Assembly: GCA_033557465.1 (NCBI GenBank)
Contig: CM066031.1
Span: 1,230,305,312-1,230,369,311 of the forward strand
Length of the DNA stretch: 64,000 bases
Origin: Ichthyophis bannanicus
Lineage: Eukaryota > Chordata > Amphibia > Gymnophiona > Ichthyophiidae
Reading direction: 5' to 3'
Positions 53,935 through 63,489 of the stretch are shown here, piece after piece (position 1 is the stretch's first letter; every line of letters starts with the position of its first letter). The notes below the pieces were generated by a model. That model did no database searches, was not told the origin of the DNA, and was given only the letters and a program-made list of their open reading frames with translations. The position numbers and the translations under genes were made by a program.

Positions 53935-56455
53935 CTTTGTTCTTCCTACATATATACTGTAAGAGAGCATGGGCACACTTTTATATAGATTACATACATG
54001 GATTCACAATAAGAAAAACCCTCTAGTAATAATAATAGTAGCTTGAAAAAGAAAGCCCTAAGTAAGGTACTACCAAGTAGTACCCTGAATAGTATAATTG
54101 CACCAGTAACAATGTCCTTTAAATCAGACTCGTTTTCCTGCTGTTGAATAAAGTTAGTAACATTTTTGCCTATATTTTTTCTTCTCAGAAAAGCAAGTAT
54201 TGGAGGTTCTTTAAATTCCTCATGCAATGAGAGGATATGCCAATGAGATTATCATTTTAGTAATTTTTCTGGACAGCATGAATATGATAAAGTACATACA
54301 GTATGATCTGGTTTCTCAGTCATCTTATATGTTAGTAATAAATTTCTTTTGGCATATCTAGCCCATTTATAAGGCTCACTGAACGGAACCCTTACTTGTA
54401 AATATATCCTCTAATTTCTAGGCCTGCATCAAAAAATCTTTAGTGGAACATATACGTCATAATCTTAAAAACTGACGTATCGAAAGACTTTCTTTTAATT
54501 TTTGAGGTTGACAACTACAGAACTGCAAATAAGTATTATGGTCCCTGGATTTTTGATACAGACTAGTTTCAAAAAAATCCTGACCCTTCTTAATGAGGAC
54601 CTTCAAAAATTCCATTTCATATGAATCATATTTCATAGTGAATTGTAGATGATTACACAGGTACACTACCAAAAAACTGCCTCCAGTTTTGCAACTGATT
54701 CCTATAGATTTTGGGGTGCTGAATCCAGGAAAAATAGCCAAAATGTTCCATCACGTCACGTTTTCTTGCAAAATTAGATTTCTTACCCATATAAGGAATG
54801 TTCACATAATTTCTTTTTAGCCGACTGCAGTTTATTTTCTTGGCCCAAAATAGAGGTTGTAATGGTTAACTAACTAGAAACACTCCCTTATGATATTTTA
54901 GAGTGTTTTGTATTCATTTGCTAGTTATTACCACAGTGTCGGATCTCATTTATTAGAATTTTATTTTCACACCATCGGGTGTTTGTCTTCATGTATTGCA
55001 ATGGTGCGGTTTGCGTTTTCTATTCTTACATGCATACCTGTACAACATTTTTTGCACATTTCTTTGCTTTGCTTTGTGTCTAACCTCGCTCTTATATGCT
55101 CAATGTTTGTGCACATGTATGTGGCTGTTTTAAGTGCAGACAATTTTGCTACCATCACAGTGTGTTTTGTTGACATTACTCTATTCTTATGTGCTGCCTT
55201 GTTACAATTTTCTTTATTCTTATTTGAATAACTACTAAACAATTAGTATAAAGAATTTATCCAAGAAACTTTTATCTCGATCGCACTCAATCTGAAACGT
55301 TCACCTCAAACTGCTAACCCAATGTAGCAAAAAATCTGTACGTGATGGAGCAAATTGGTTACCAGATTTGGATTCAGCGCACCAAAAAACGTAAAAATCA
55401 ATCGAAACATTAGAAGCAGTTTAAAAAAAAAAATTTTTTAGTGTACCTGTGTTATCTAATGAGTTCAACCATTCTGCAAGGAGCAATAAATCAGATTCAG
55501 TAACCATCCAGAACATCAGAATAGCAGAATATCATCTGAAAAGCATCTGCATAATCAAATTGGTTTGAATTGTATAAATAAGTCTGTACAAAATGGGTTA
55601 CGTATAAAGTCACCCCTGATAGAGCTAATATGACACCTTGGCCATGCCACAAATTTGTGCACTGAAAGTTGTTTCAAACCAAAAATTATTTTTGGTCAGG
55701 ACTATCTCTGCCAGACTCAACAAGAACCCAGTAGGAATCCTCCTCCGTCTGACTATATTCAATAGAGTTCAAGAGCCCCCTGTTGAGGTACATGTGTATA
55801 TAAGGCTGTAACATCAAAGGATAGCATAAAGGTCACCTTTTTCCATGTCTTTAAATTATTTTTTGATTGCTTTATTTGTATATTGCAAATCGTATAAATA
55901 AATTTAAAAAAAGAGAAAAAATCATCAGCAAATACATTGTATCCTGTATATATGCCTTTATCTTTTTTTTACTTCAAGCCATAATGAGATGTCAATAAAC
56001 AGATAAGGGTTCTAATATTCAACCTCTTGTAGAAATGATGGTCTTACTGGGGGTTACGGTATATTTTTATGAATTTTAGGAAGGAAATATATAATAGAAA
56101 TACACAGGTATTCCTCAATCAGAAACTTGATTCCTTTTCAATAAGGAAGCCCATAGAGCGTTCTTCCCCTACTAGATCTAAAATTACTTTCTGAAGGTTC
56201 ATTGTAGGATCAGATGATAGTTTACGACAGAAGTTAGTCAGACAACTATTGGCATCTACCAAATAACTTTGCCAGACTTGCAGTACAATTGCTCTTTCTT
56301 TTCCTCGGTATTCATTTTTAATTGGTCCAGAGCCTGTTTGCAGAGAAAAGATTATACCAGGTGCAGAACAAGTATTTTGCTTCTATTTGAGTCAAATCTC
56401 ATAACGTCACATCTTTAAAGGTATTAATAGCTGGATCTATCATTCCCATTTAGAT
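53935..56455 (-). pseudogene. Penelope-like element reverse transcriptase, decayed
   Basis: Read leftwards, about 56110-56060 gives FLKFIKIYRNPQ, the 'LPKIHKNP-PGRPI' block of Penelope-like RTs with changes. SFDVTALYTHVPQ (about 55825-55785) is the motif A 'DV-SLYTNIPH' block. Pieces of motif C and the 'W-R-DD' segment follow around 55540-55480. PPILAFLRRKNIGKNV (about 54215-54165) is the 'P-I-FRRNKNL' block at the RT end. No GIY-YIG endonuclease was located. Frameshifts and stops are numerous. A 796-bp Chapaev-like derivative is inserted at 54656-55451, flanked by TTA. Confidence 0.75.
54656..55451 (+). mobile_element. Non-autonomous deletion derivative of the Chapaev3-like element
   Basis: This 796-bp copy begins CACAGGTACACTA and ends TAGTGTACCTGTG, flanked by TTA (54653-54655 and 55452-55454). 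Its left 265 bp match 45466-45729 and its right 530 bp match 47771-48301, with roughly ten to fifteen differences in all. The transposase segment (about 45730-47770) is missing. The junction 'tattcatttgctag' sits at a shared ATTT, suggesting deletion between short repeats. It lacks a transposase and would be cross-mobilised. Confidence 0.92.
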
Positions 56456-56459
56456 ACAA

Positions 56460-58277
56460 GGATACATGCCATCTGCATTAAGACAGGCTACAATCCGTCC
56501 CATACTAAAAGCTTCATCCTCTGACAAAAATCTACCCAATTCTTATCGACCAATATCAAGCTTACCATTCCTAACGAAGGTGACAGAAAAAGTTGTACAA
56601 TTGCAACTTCAAGATTTCATTGAACTAAATGTACCACTGGATGAGAATCAACACAGATTTAGACCGCAACATAGTGTTGAGACCCTTATGCTAACATTGC
56701 TAGATAAACTGATACGTGGCCTAGACTCTAGTAAACGGGCTTTTATACTAATTTTTATCAATATAGCAGCAGCATTTAACAGCATAAATCACATCTTCCT
56801 AATAGACAGGCTAAAACAAATTGGACTGCAAGGAACAGTCATACAATGGTTTACATCTTATCTTACAAACAGAACACAGCAGTTAAAAATAGGCCAGAAC
56901 TCATCCTCAGTCTTCTCACAGAAACAGGGAATCCCCCAAGGCTCATCATTATCCGCACTATTGTTCAATATTTACATTCAGCCAGTTTGTAACATTTTCA
57001 ATCCACACAATATTCAAAATATTGAAAAGGAATTCAAAAAAGCATGGGACAAACACAGAGGATCACTAAAGGTAAAAAGGGGACTATTGTAGTTGTTATG
57101 GAAGGACAGACTAGATAGGCCATGTGGTCTTTTCCTGTCGTCATATTTCTATGTTTCTAATATTAACTATCATCTCTATGTGGATGACATAATGATGTAC
57201 CATCCAATAGACACTTCAGACCTGGATCTCTCCCAAATAACCGAATGCATGACCGAAATTACAGAATGGCTTGACACTCACAACCTCAAAATCAATCTGA
57301 AAAAAACAAACTCCTCTTTATCTCAAGAAACCCAAACTTCACCCCCCCCCCTAATAAAATACTCATACAGGAGACAGAACTGGAAGTCAAGGAAGAAGTA
57401 AAATACTTAGGCATAGTTCTAGATAAAACTCTATGCGTGACCCAACACATAAAAGCAGTTGCAAAAAAGTATATACTTCAAATTCAGAACTATCTAACGG
57501 CTCAGACCATTCTTAGAAGATAACGATTTCAGAACAGTCCTACAATCTCTAATAACACCACACCTAGATTACTATAATAGTATTTTACAAGGACTTCCCA
57601 AAAAACTGCACACCAGCTCCAACTAGCACAAAACCTTCCTGCACGCATAGCAACAAAAACAAGGTGAATTGAACACATCACCCCCATACTCTACGACCTC
57701 CATTGGTTACCAATCACCTCTAGAATAAAATATAAATACCTAATGATCATATTTAAGCACCATAATAACACTGCCACAACACCACTATCAGCCCTCCTCA
57801 CAACACCTAACTCTTCAAAGGAACGAAGAAACTGTTCCGAAAACACCTACAAAATCCCCTCCCATATCTGCAACACAAAGTAATGTACTAGTTTCCAAGC
57901 CTTCTCTTACATTGCTCCAATATTGTGGAACTCACTTCCCAATGACTTAAGAACAACAAAGGACCTCCTGCAATTCCGTAAGGACTTAAAACATTTCTTT
58001 TCATTGACTGGTGATCCAAATAGTATCAATAAATCCCAAGACATATAAAACATTATAAAAATAACCAAGTGGCAATGCAAAATTCGTAACATAATTACAC
58101 AACACACCTCATGATACCAATGTATACAACCATACCACACACAGACTATTGTATATAGATATAAAAAGATTATTGTATATAGTAGTAACAAGTTAAATGT
58201 ACATAGTTTCAAAGTTTAATGTAAAAGTTGCTGTGATGTTTCATGTAAACCGCCCTTGATCTCAGGAAGGGGCAGTA
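56460..58277 (+). pseudogene. L2 LINE reverse transcriptase, frameshifted, with nested CR1 tail
   Basis: RT entry NSYRPISSLPFL is at about 56544, motif A region FINIAAAFNSINH (Asp changed to Asn) at about 56754, motif B QGIPQGSSLSALLFNIYIQP at about 56930, and motif C YVDDIMMY at about 57178. A 135-bp CR1 tail separates motifs B and C. Downstream LGIVLDKTL (about 57407) and C-terminal fragments lie in several frames up to about 57990. The 3' UTR has 'catgtaaaccgcccttgatc' and stops at 'ggggcagtataaa' (58277) without its AATAAA tail, cut by another LINE fragment. It is related to the L2 at 1-1658 but older. Confidence 0.82.
57024..57158 (+). mobile_element. 135-bp CR1-A 3' tail inserted in L2
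   Basis: The last codons of CR1-A ORF2 (EFKKAWDKHRGSLKVKRGLL) plus the 3' UTR and one-and-a-half TTTCTATG units are present. AATATT occurs on both sides (57018-57023 and 57159-57164), a probable 6-bp duplication. L2 continues in register after it, so an artificial chimeric frame runs from L2 into CR1 (to 57092). Confidence 0.88.
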
Positions 58278-58690
58278 TAAACAGACTTGGTGACGTGGTT
58301 AATTTGTGGCTGAAAGTTGAGCTCTTGGTCTAGTGTCATACCTAAGTAGTTGATTTGTGTTTTGACTGTGATGGGTTGTTATTTATAATGATCATTGTTG
58401 GTGGGATGAATTTCTTGTTCCTTGTAATGTGAAGTAGATTGGATTTTTTGTGGTTGACCATGAGGTTGTGTTCTTTGAGTCATAGATCGATTGCAGTGAA
58501 ACAGTTTGCGAGCTTGATGCAGTCTGGTGATACGGTGATGTCATTTGATATATTTGGTAATTGATGCCATGGTTCCTGATGATGTTACAGAGTGGCTGTA
58601 CATAAATATTAAACAGGATAGAGGAGAGGGCAGGCCTTTGTGGTACTCCTTGGTTGAATTATGGAGATTTATAGCTAGATTTAAATTTTA
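58278..58690 (-). pseudogene. L2-like LINE fragment, antisense
   Basis: Read leftwards, the frame YLGMTLDQELNFQPQINHVTKS at about 58345-58283 is the 'YLGV-LD--L-F--H' block after RT motif C. NHKKSNLLHITRNKKFIPP (about 58465-58400) and an FNIYVQPLCNI-like motif B end (about 58620-58590) lie upstream. Both ends are truncated, and it abuts the preceding L2 in opposite orientation. Confidence 0.7.
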
Positions 58691-59584
58691 GGTGAAAATA
58701 GGACAAAGAGAATACATAATGATTTATAGTCAGTGTGTGTGCACAATGTTGAAACAGAACTTCCATTGCACAAGCATTCAACCACCCCTAGCATCATGTT
58801 GTGAAAGATCCTATAGAGAAAACATTCAATCAAAAAGCAGTATGGAGCCTTTGCTGTGCTGCAATATTCCCAGTGGTGATTTTGGTTGTTGAAAACTAAA
58901 GATAGCGGATCAGGAAGGAGTGTGTGTTTGACTGTGCTGACCTTCTCTCTGCCAGTGCCTCTCGGACCCCCTGTCCCTACCTTCCGTCTGCTCTACCCCT
59001 CCTTTTTCCTGCACAGCATGGTCCATGCAGCAACTTCCTTCCTATGATGACTGGTGGAATAAACTGACAAGAATGGAGGTAGACAATGGGCGCAAATAGT
59101 CCAAAATGAACGCTTTATTGAAGGACCATTTGCGGCCCTTGTCAACCTCAATTCTCATCTGTTTTGATTCTCATCATTGTTTGCAGAGGTTTCCTTCCTT
59201 GCTGTTGGTGGAATAAAGTTCCAGTCATCTCGTCTCTTCACCATTATACCCACAGAGCAGATGCTGGCACTTCCTGATTGCTGTTCTCCTGGTTCCTTAG
59301 CTGTGTGGCACCTTTCTTCTGTCTCCAGAGCCTTGAAAGGTGGCAAAGTCATGAAATATTAACGTGCTGCACATTAAAAATGGTTCCAGGTTTGCAAACC
59401 AGCAAAAAATCAGCACTGCATAATTCTAACAGTGCTCTCCACATAATGTTCCATCCACACAACTCTTTCCCCTCCTGAATCGAAAGGAAACGAAACCCTT
59501 GGACAAAAGGTGCACAACTCGAAATAGTCAATTTGCAGAGTCCCTGTGCCTTTCTTTCTCCTCTTTTAAATTTACTTTTTACTC
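58691..59584. other. Unassigned sequence
   Basis: No recognised gene, element or RNA. Only short frames (up to 66 codons) are present, without domains. Confidence 0.4.
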
Positions 59585-60025
59585 TCTCCGTATTTATTTA
59601 TTTAAACACATTTTTGCACAAGCCTTTTCTAGGTGGAATACAAAAGAAAACAGAATATTACATTGAAAAAGCATTTTGATGCACATGCAAACACACAAGA
59701 AAATCTCATGGACCCCTCAGCCTCCAGAAAAAGATGAGCCTTAAGAATTTTTCAAAATCTAAATCTCTCACTTCTTGTGGTACGGCATCCCAAAACTCTT
59801 ACAGAAACCACTGTAACTGGGCCTCTTTTGTGGAAGAAAAATACCCATAAGACTGGGAAATGGAGCAAAGTGCTCTTGGAGTAGAAGTCCAAAAAAGATA
59901 GGACAGATATTCAAGAGCCATTCCTGCACATGCTTTACAAAATTAAGCCATAAGGTTAAATAAAATACACTGCTGTAGCAGCAGCCAATGCAGGCTCAGG
60001 CTCACTTAAGGTAGCTGCAATATGG
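59585..60025 (-). pseudogene. LINE 3' end, antisense (L2/CR1 group)
   Basis: The left end is a TATTTATTTATTTAAAC tail (antisense AATAAA-type) followed by 'cttttctaggtggaatac', a LINE 3' signature. Read leftwards a frame gives LQWFL-EFWDAVPQEVRDLDFEKFLRL (about 59820-59745), the C-terminal 'WN-LP--LR--D---F' block. It is truncated at about 60025. It differs from the other L2 tails in the window. Confidence 0.6.
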
Positions 60026-60035
60026 CCTCTACAGT

Positions 60036-60366
60036 AAGAGTAGTTACTCACCTGTAACAGGTGTTCTCCAGGAGCAGCAGGAATCAGTCCTCACTTATTG
60101 GTGACGTCGGTGCCGACGGAGCCCTCGCGGAGCAATTTCCCCAGCTTTCAAAGAAAGCCTTTGGGAATTGCAGCGCGCATGCGCAGTCCCCTTCCCGCCC
60201 AAGGGTGCCATCTTGCTTAGTCTGATGACATAGCGAAAAGACAGCAAAAGGTTAGCAAAAACAATGGATAAGATATGACTGCAACTCCGAGGGGAGGAGG
60301 GAGGGTTGTGAGGACTGATTCCTGCTGCTCCTGGAGAACACCTGTTACAGGTGAGTAACTACTCTT
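60036..60366. repeat. 59-bp inverted repeats at the DIRS right end
   Basis: 60036-60094 and 60308-60366 are perfect reverse complements by eye ('aagagtagttactcacctgt' through 'cagtcctcac'), separated by 213 bp. DIRS elements carry inverted terminal repeats and an internal complementary region needed to rebuild the ends from circular intermediates; this pair fits that role. Confidence 0.85.
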
Positions 60367-60543
60367 TCTCCAGGACCAAGCAGGAAGTCAGTCCTCACTT
60401 ATGGGACTCCCAAGCTTAAGGCTACCGGAGACCTCAAGCTGAAAAATGAGCTCCCTCTAGCTCAGCAGCACAGAAGGAAGGAATCTTCTCTGAACACGCC
60501 CCCGGCCGGTAGCCCAACACCAGGGCTGGAGGGTAGGAGTTGC

Positions 60544-61551
60544 CTAAACCTCAAAGAGATTGTGGAGGACTGCCTGTCCGAAAGCACTGTCCCTGCGGGA
60601 CTCCCTCTCCAGGCAGTAATGAGCCGCAAAAGTCTGGCTTGAAGACCAAGTAGCGGCCCAGCAGATGTCTGCCAACAGAACAGAGCAGAGATGAGCCACT
60701 GACGCAGCCTTTGCCCTGACACGGTGAGCCGTGACTCGACTCTCCAACGAGAGGCCGGCTGCCCCATAAGCCCAGGCGATACAGTCAGCTACCCAGATGG
60801 ACAAAGTATGCTTGGAGACAGGCAGCCCCAACCTATTGGGGTCAAAAGAAACGAAAAGCTGAACAGCCTTTCTATGCTCCCGCGTACGGTCAAGGTAGAA
60901 GGATAAGGCCCTCCTACAGTCCAGGGTATGCAGAACCGTTTCAGCTCGGCTGGCATGCGGCCTGGGAAAGAAGGTTGGAAGAACCACCTCTTGGTTGAGA
61001 TGAAAAGGGGAAACCACTTTTGGAAGAAACTTAGGGTGAGTCCTCAAGACTACCCTATTTGGGTAGAACCTGGTGTAAGGAGGCTCAGACACTAGGGCCT
61101 GCAGTTCACTAATGCGCCTAGCGGAGGTAAGGGCTACCAAAAAGAGAGTTTTCCAGGAAAGAAAACGAAGAGGGCAGGTAGCCATAGGTTCAAAAGGCGG
61201 ACAGGTAATCCGCTGTAAGACCACATTGAGATCCCAGTCAGGGGCTGGTGGGCGCAAAGGAGGCTTAAGCAGAAGGAGGCCTCTGAGAAAACGAGCCACC
61301 AAGGGGTGTGCGGAAAGAGGCCTGCCGTCCACCGGTGAGTGATGTGCAGAGAGAGCACTGAGGTGGACCCTGACAGAGTTGGACTTGAGGCCTAGATTGG
61401 AAAGGTGAAGCAAGTATTGCAGGACCACCGTTACCAAGCAGGAGAAAGGGTCCTCAGACTGCTGAGAACACCATACGGAGAAGCGACGCCACTTTAGGGC
61501 GTAAGACTTCCGGGTGAATGGCCGCCTAGACGCCAAGACGACATCTTCCAC
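60544..61551 (-). CDS. DIRS tyrosine recombinase
   Basis: This intact frame of 335 codons starts at ATG 61551; the true start may lie further upstream in the pol overlap. The N-terminal SAM-like core-binding part is about residues 8-100 (RKSYALKWRRFSVWC). The catalytic part has ALTSARRISELQAL with Arg145, TAHRVRAKAAS with His276 and Arg279 (the H-x2-R pair), then ADICWAATWSS and FAAHYCLE with the candidate nucleophile Tyr312. The R-H-R-Y set is complete. In DIRS elements this enzyme integrates a circular DNA intermediate without target duplication. No stop or frameshift is present. Confidence 0.88.
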   Translation of the reverse strand: MEDVVLASRRPFTRKSYALKWRRFSVWCSQQSEDPFSCLVTVVLQYLLHLSNLGLKSNSVRVHLSALSAHHSPVDGRPLSAHPLVARFLRGLLLLKPPLRPPAPDWDLNVVLQRITCPPFEPMATCPLRFLSWKTLFLVALTSARRISELQALVSEPPYTRFYPNRVVLRTHPKFLPKVVSPFHLNQEVVLPTFFPRPHASRAETVLHTLDCRRALSFYLDRTREHRKAVQLFVSFDPNRLGLPVSKHTLSIWVADCIAWAYGAAGLSLESRVTAHRVRAKAASVAHLCSVLLADICWAATWSSSQTFAAHYCLERESRRDSAFGQAVLHNLFEV

Positions 61552-61618
61552 CTCCCGAGGTAGTAGGAGTGGAGCTAGGACTACTCTTTCAGCAGCCAGG
61601 CCATCAGGTGAAGGGCCA

Positions 61619-62824
61619 TCAGGTGAAGGGGAGGTTGGGGTGCAGGAGAGTCCCCTGATCCTGAGTCAGGAGATCGGGCTGAAACCCCAGAGGAAGAGGA
61701 GTGTCCACCGCCAGTTGCAGCAGAAGCGGGAACCAGGGCTGTCTCGGCCACCTGGGAGCCACCAGGATTAGTGAGGCCCTGTCCCGGAGAACTTTGAAAA
61801 GCGTCCGGGACACGAGTGGTGTGGGAGGGAAGGCATACAGCAAGCCCGTGGACCACGGGATGAGGAAAGCATCCGCCGCTACTCTGAGAGGATGCGGGTA
61901 CCTGGAGCAGAACCTGGGAAGTTGCCGGTTCAGAGGACTGGCAAAAAGATCCATGGTGGGGAGGCCCCACCGGAGGAAGATCCGTTGAACTACTAACGGG
62001 TCCAATCTCCATTCGTGTGGCTGCAGAATCCTGCTCAGTTTGTCTGCCAGGTAATTTTCCTGACCTGGCAGGTAAACAGCTTTGAGGAGGATGCCATGGT
62101 CGACTGCCCAAGAGCACAGCCTCTGAGCCTCTTGACAGAGAAGGAGGGAGCCCGTGCCCCCCTGTTTGTTCACATAGAACATGGCAACCTGATTGTCTGT
62201 CTGAACCAGTACAGATTGATGAGAAGTGAGGTGAGAGAAGGTCCGTAAAGCTAGGCGGATCGCCCTGAGCTCTAGGAAGTTTATCTGCTGAGCATCTTCC
62301 CAAGGGGTCCAAAGGCCTTGGGTACATGTCCCTTGGCAATGCGCTCCCCAACCCAGGAGAGAGGCATCCGACATCAGCACTTGGGAAGGCGGAGGAGACT
62401 GAAAAGTCATGCCGAGCACCAGATTGGGCAAATGAAGCCACCATTGCAGAGAGGAGACCAGCCGGTCGGATATCTGCACTAAGTCCGCAAGGCTGCCTGT
62501 GGCTTGATGCCATTGAGTGCGAAGGCTCCACTGAGCAGGCCTCATATTCAGACGGGCATTTGGAGTCACATGGACCGTGGAAGCCATATGGCCGAGTAAC
62601 CTCAGGAATTGCCTGGCAGAGACCAGGGAATTGCTGTGAAACTGGCTGGCCAGATCCATGAGCCGGTTTGCCCGGTCCAGAGGCAAGAAGGCACGAGCAT
62701 GTAGAGTGTCCAAACGTGCTCCTATGAATTCGAGATTTTGAGAGGGGAGCAAAGTGGACTTTGCGAAGTTTATGACAAAGCCCAAGCTTCTTACCACACA
62801 CCAGCCTGCTGATCTCCTGCCCAA
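61619..62824 (-). CDS. DIRS RT C-terminus, RNase H and methyltransferase-like domain (5'-truncated)
   Basis: This is an open frame of 401 codons; its first residues are read from the repeat junction and are not a natural start. LGFVINFAKSTLLPSQNLEFIG is the end of the RT palm/thumb; the YxDD region is missing. RNase H follows: VLMSDASLLGWGAH (Asp), INFLELRAIRLAL (Glu), VLVQTDNQVAMFYVN (Asp) and NYLADKLSR (Asp). Next come WRLDPLVVQRIFLRWG, MDLFASPLNRQLPRF and ILVAPRWPRQPWFPLL, the conserved region downstream of RNase H in DIRS elements often described as methyltransferase-like. It ends 68 bp before the recombinase frame, which is in another register. Confidence 0.87.
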   Translation of the reverse strand: MGRRSAGWCVVRSLGFVINFAKSTLLPSQNLEFIGARLDTLHARAFLPLDRANRLMDLASQFHSNSLVSARQFLRLLGHMASTVHVTPNARLNMRPAQWSLRTQWHQATGSLADLVQISDRLVSSLQWWLHLPNLVLGMTFQSPPPSQVLMSDASLLGWGAHCQGTCTQGLWTPWEDAQQINFLELRAIRLALRTFSHLTSHQSVLVQTDNQVAMFYVNKQGGTGSLLLCQEAQRLCSWAVDHGILLKAVYLPGQENYLADKLSRILQPHEWRLDPLVVQRIFLRWGLPTMDLFASPLNRQLPRFCSRYPHPLRVAADAFLIPWSTGLLYAFPPTPLVSRTLFKVLRDRASLILVAPRWPRQPWFPLLLQLAVDTPLPLGFQPDLLTQDQGTLLHPNLPFT

Positions 62825-63180
62825 TCGGGGCAGTGGGAGGGCTCCTGTCCAATTGGGGCAGTGGGAGCGAACTCAGCCCGGCAGCCTTAAAAGCGGCGTC
62901 CCTGCACAGAGGGAGCCGCTTCTTAACACACACCAGCCTGCTGATCTCCTGCCCAATCGGGGCAGTGGGAGGGCTCCTGTCCAATCGGGGCAGTGGGAGC
63001 GAACTCAGCCCGGCAGCTCGGCAGCCTTAAAAGCGGCGTCCCTGCACAGAGGGAGCCGCTTCTTAACACACACCAGCCTGCTGATCTCCTGCCCAATCGG
63101 GGCAGTGGGAGGGCTCCTGTCCAATCGGGGCAGTGGGAGCGAACTCAGCCCGGCAGCCTTAAAAGCGGCGTCCCTGCAGG
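62795..63180 (+). repeat. Tandem repeat, 132/140-bp unit, three copies
   Basis: 'ccagcctgctgatctcctgc' occurs at 62801, 62933 and 63073. The second unit has an 8-bp duplication ('cggcagctcggcagcc'). Inside each unit 'ccaat(c/t)ggggcagtgggag' is itself repeated about 28 bp apart. Units are nearly identical, so the array is young. It starts where the DIRS RT is cut and could derive from the element's own upstream sequence. Confidence 0.88.
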
Positions 63181-63489
63181 GCGCGCCCGCGCCTGGCGGG
63201 CCGCACCTGAGGGCCTCGCCAGAGGGCCCTTTGGCGTGGCCCTTAGGCAGTGGGACTTAGGCGTGAGGAAAGTGAGTCCACCTTGAAGGAACAAGCATCG
63301 CACGATACAACCCCTCACCACCCAGGAACGACAGAAGCCCACAACATGCAAATCCCACACAAGGAGGTAAGCCACTATCATAGTGCTGATCACAGAAATC
63401 GACGCCATAAAAACCCAAGATCTAAGACTCTGACACTGCTAAGTCACTACACAGGAAATGTTAAGGACACACTAAGAATTGGCTACTGC
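63181..63489. other. Unassigned; G+C-rich start
   Basis: 63175-63245 is very G+C- and CpG-rich ('gcgcgcccgcgcctggcggg'). The remainder is ordinary sequence leading into the satellite. No gene recognised. Confidence 0.4.

Larger units (their letters stand above)
60036..62830 (-). mobile_element. DIRS-type tyrosine-recombinase retrotransposon, 3' two-thirds
   Basis: Read leftwards there is the end of a reverse transcriptase, RNase H and a methyltransferase-like domain (62824 to 61619), then a tyrosine recombinase (61551 to 60544), then about 500 bp of non-coding DNA. That DNA contains a 59-bp inverted repeat pair (60036-60094 and 60308-60366). This order and the use of a recombinase instead of an integrase define DIRS elements. 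The gag and RT catalytic part are missing on the right, where homology stops at a tandem repeat (62795-63180). The element is G+C-rich compared with its neighbours. Confidence 0.87.

Noticed and set aside
61581..62984. 467-codon minus-strand frame overlapping the DIRS RNase H region
   Set aside because: It lies in another register of the true RT-RNase H frame, has a Ser/Pro-rich sequence with no domain, and its repetitive N-terminus is the tandem repeat. Long spurious frames are expected in G+C-rich coding DNA.
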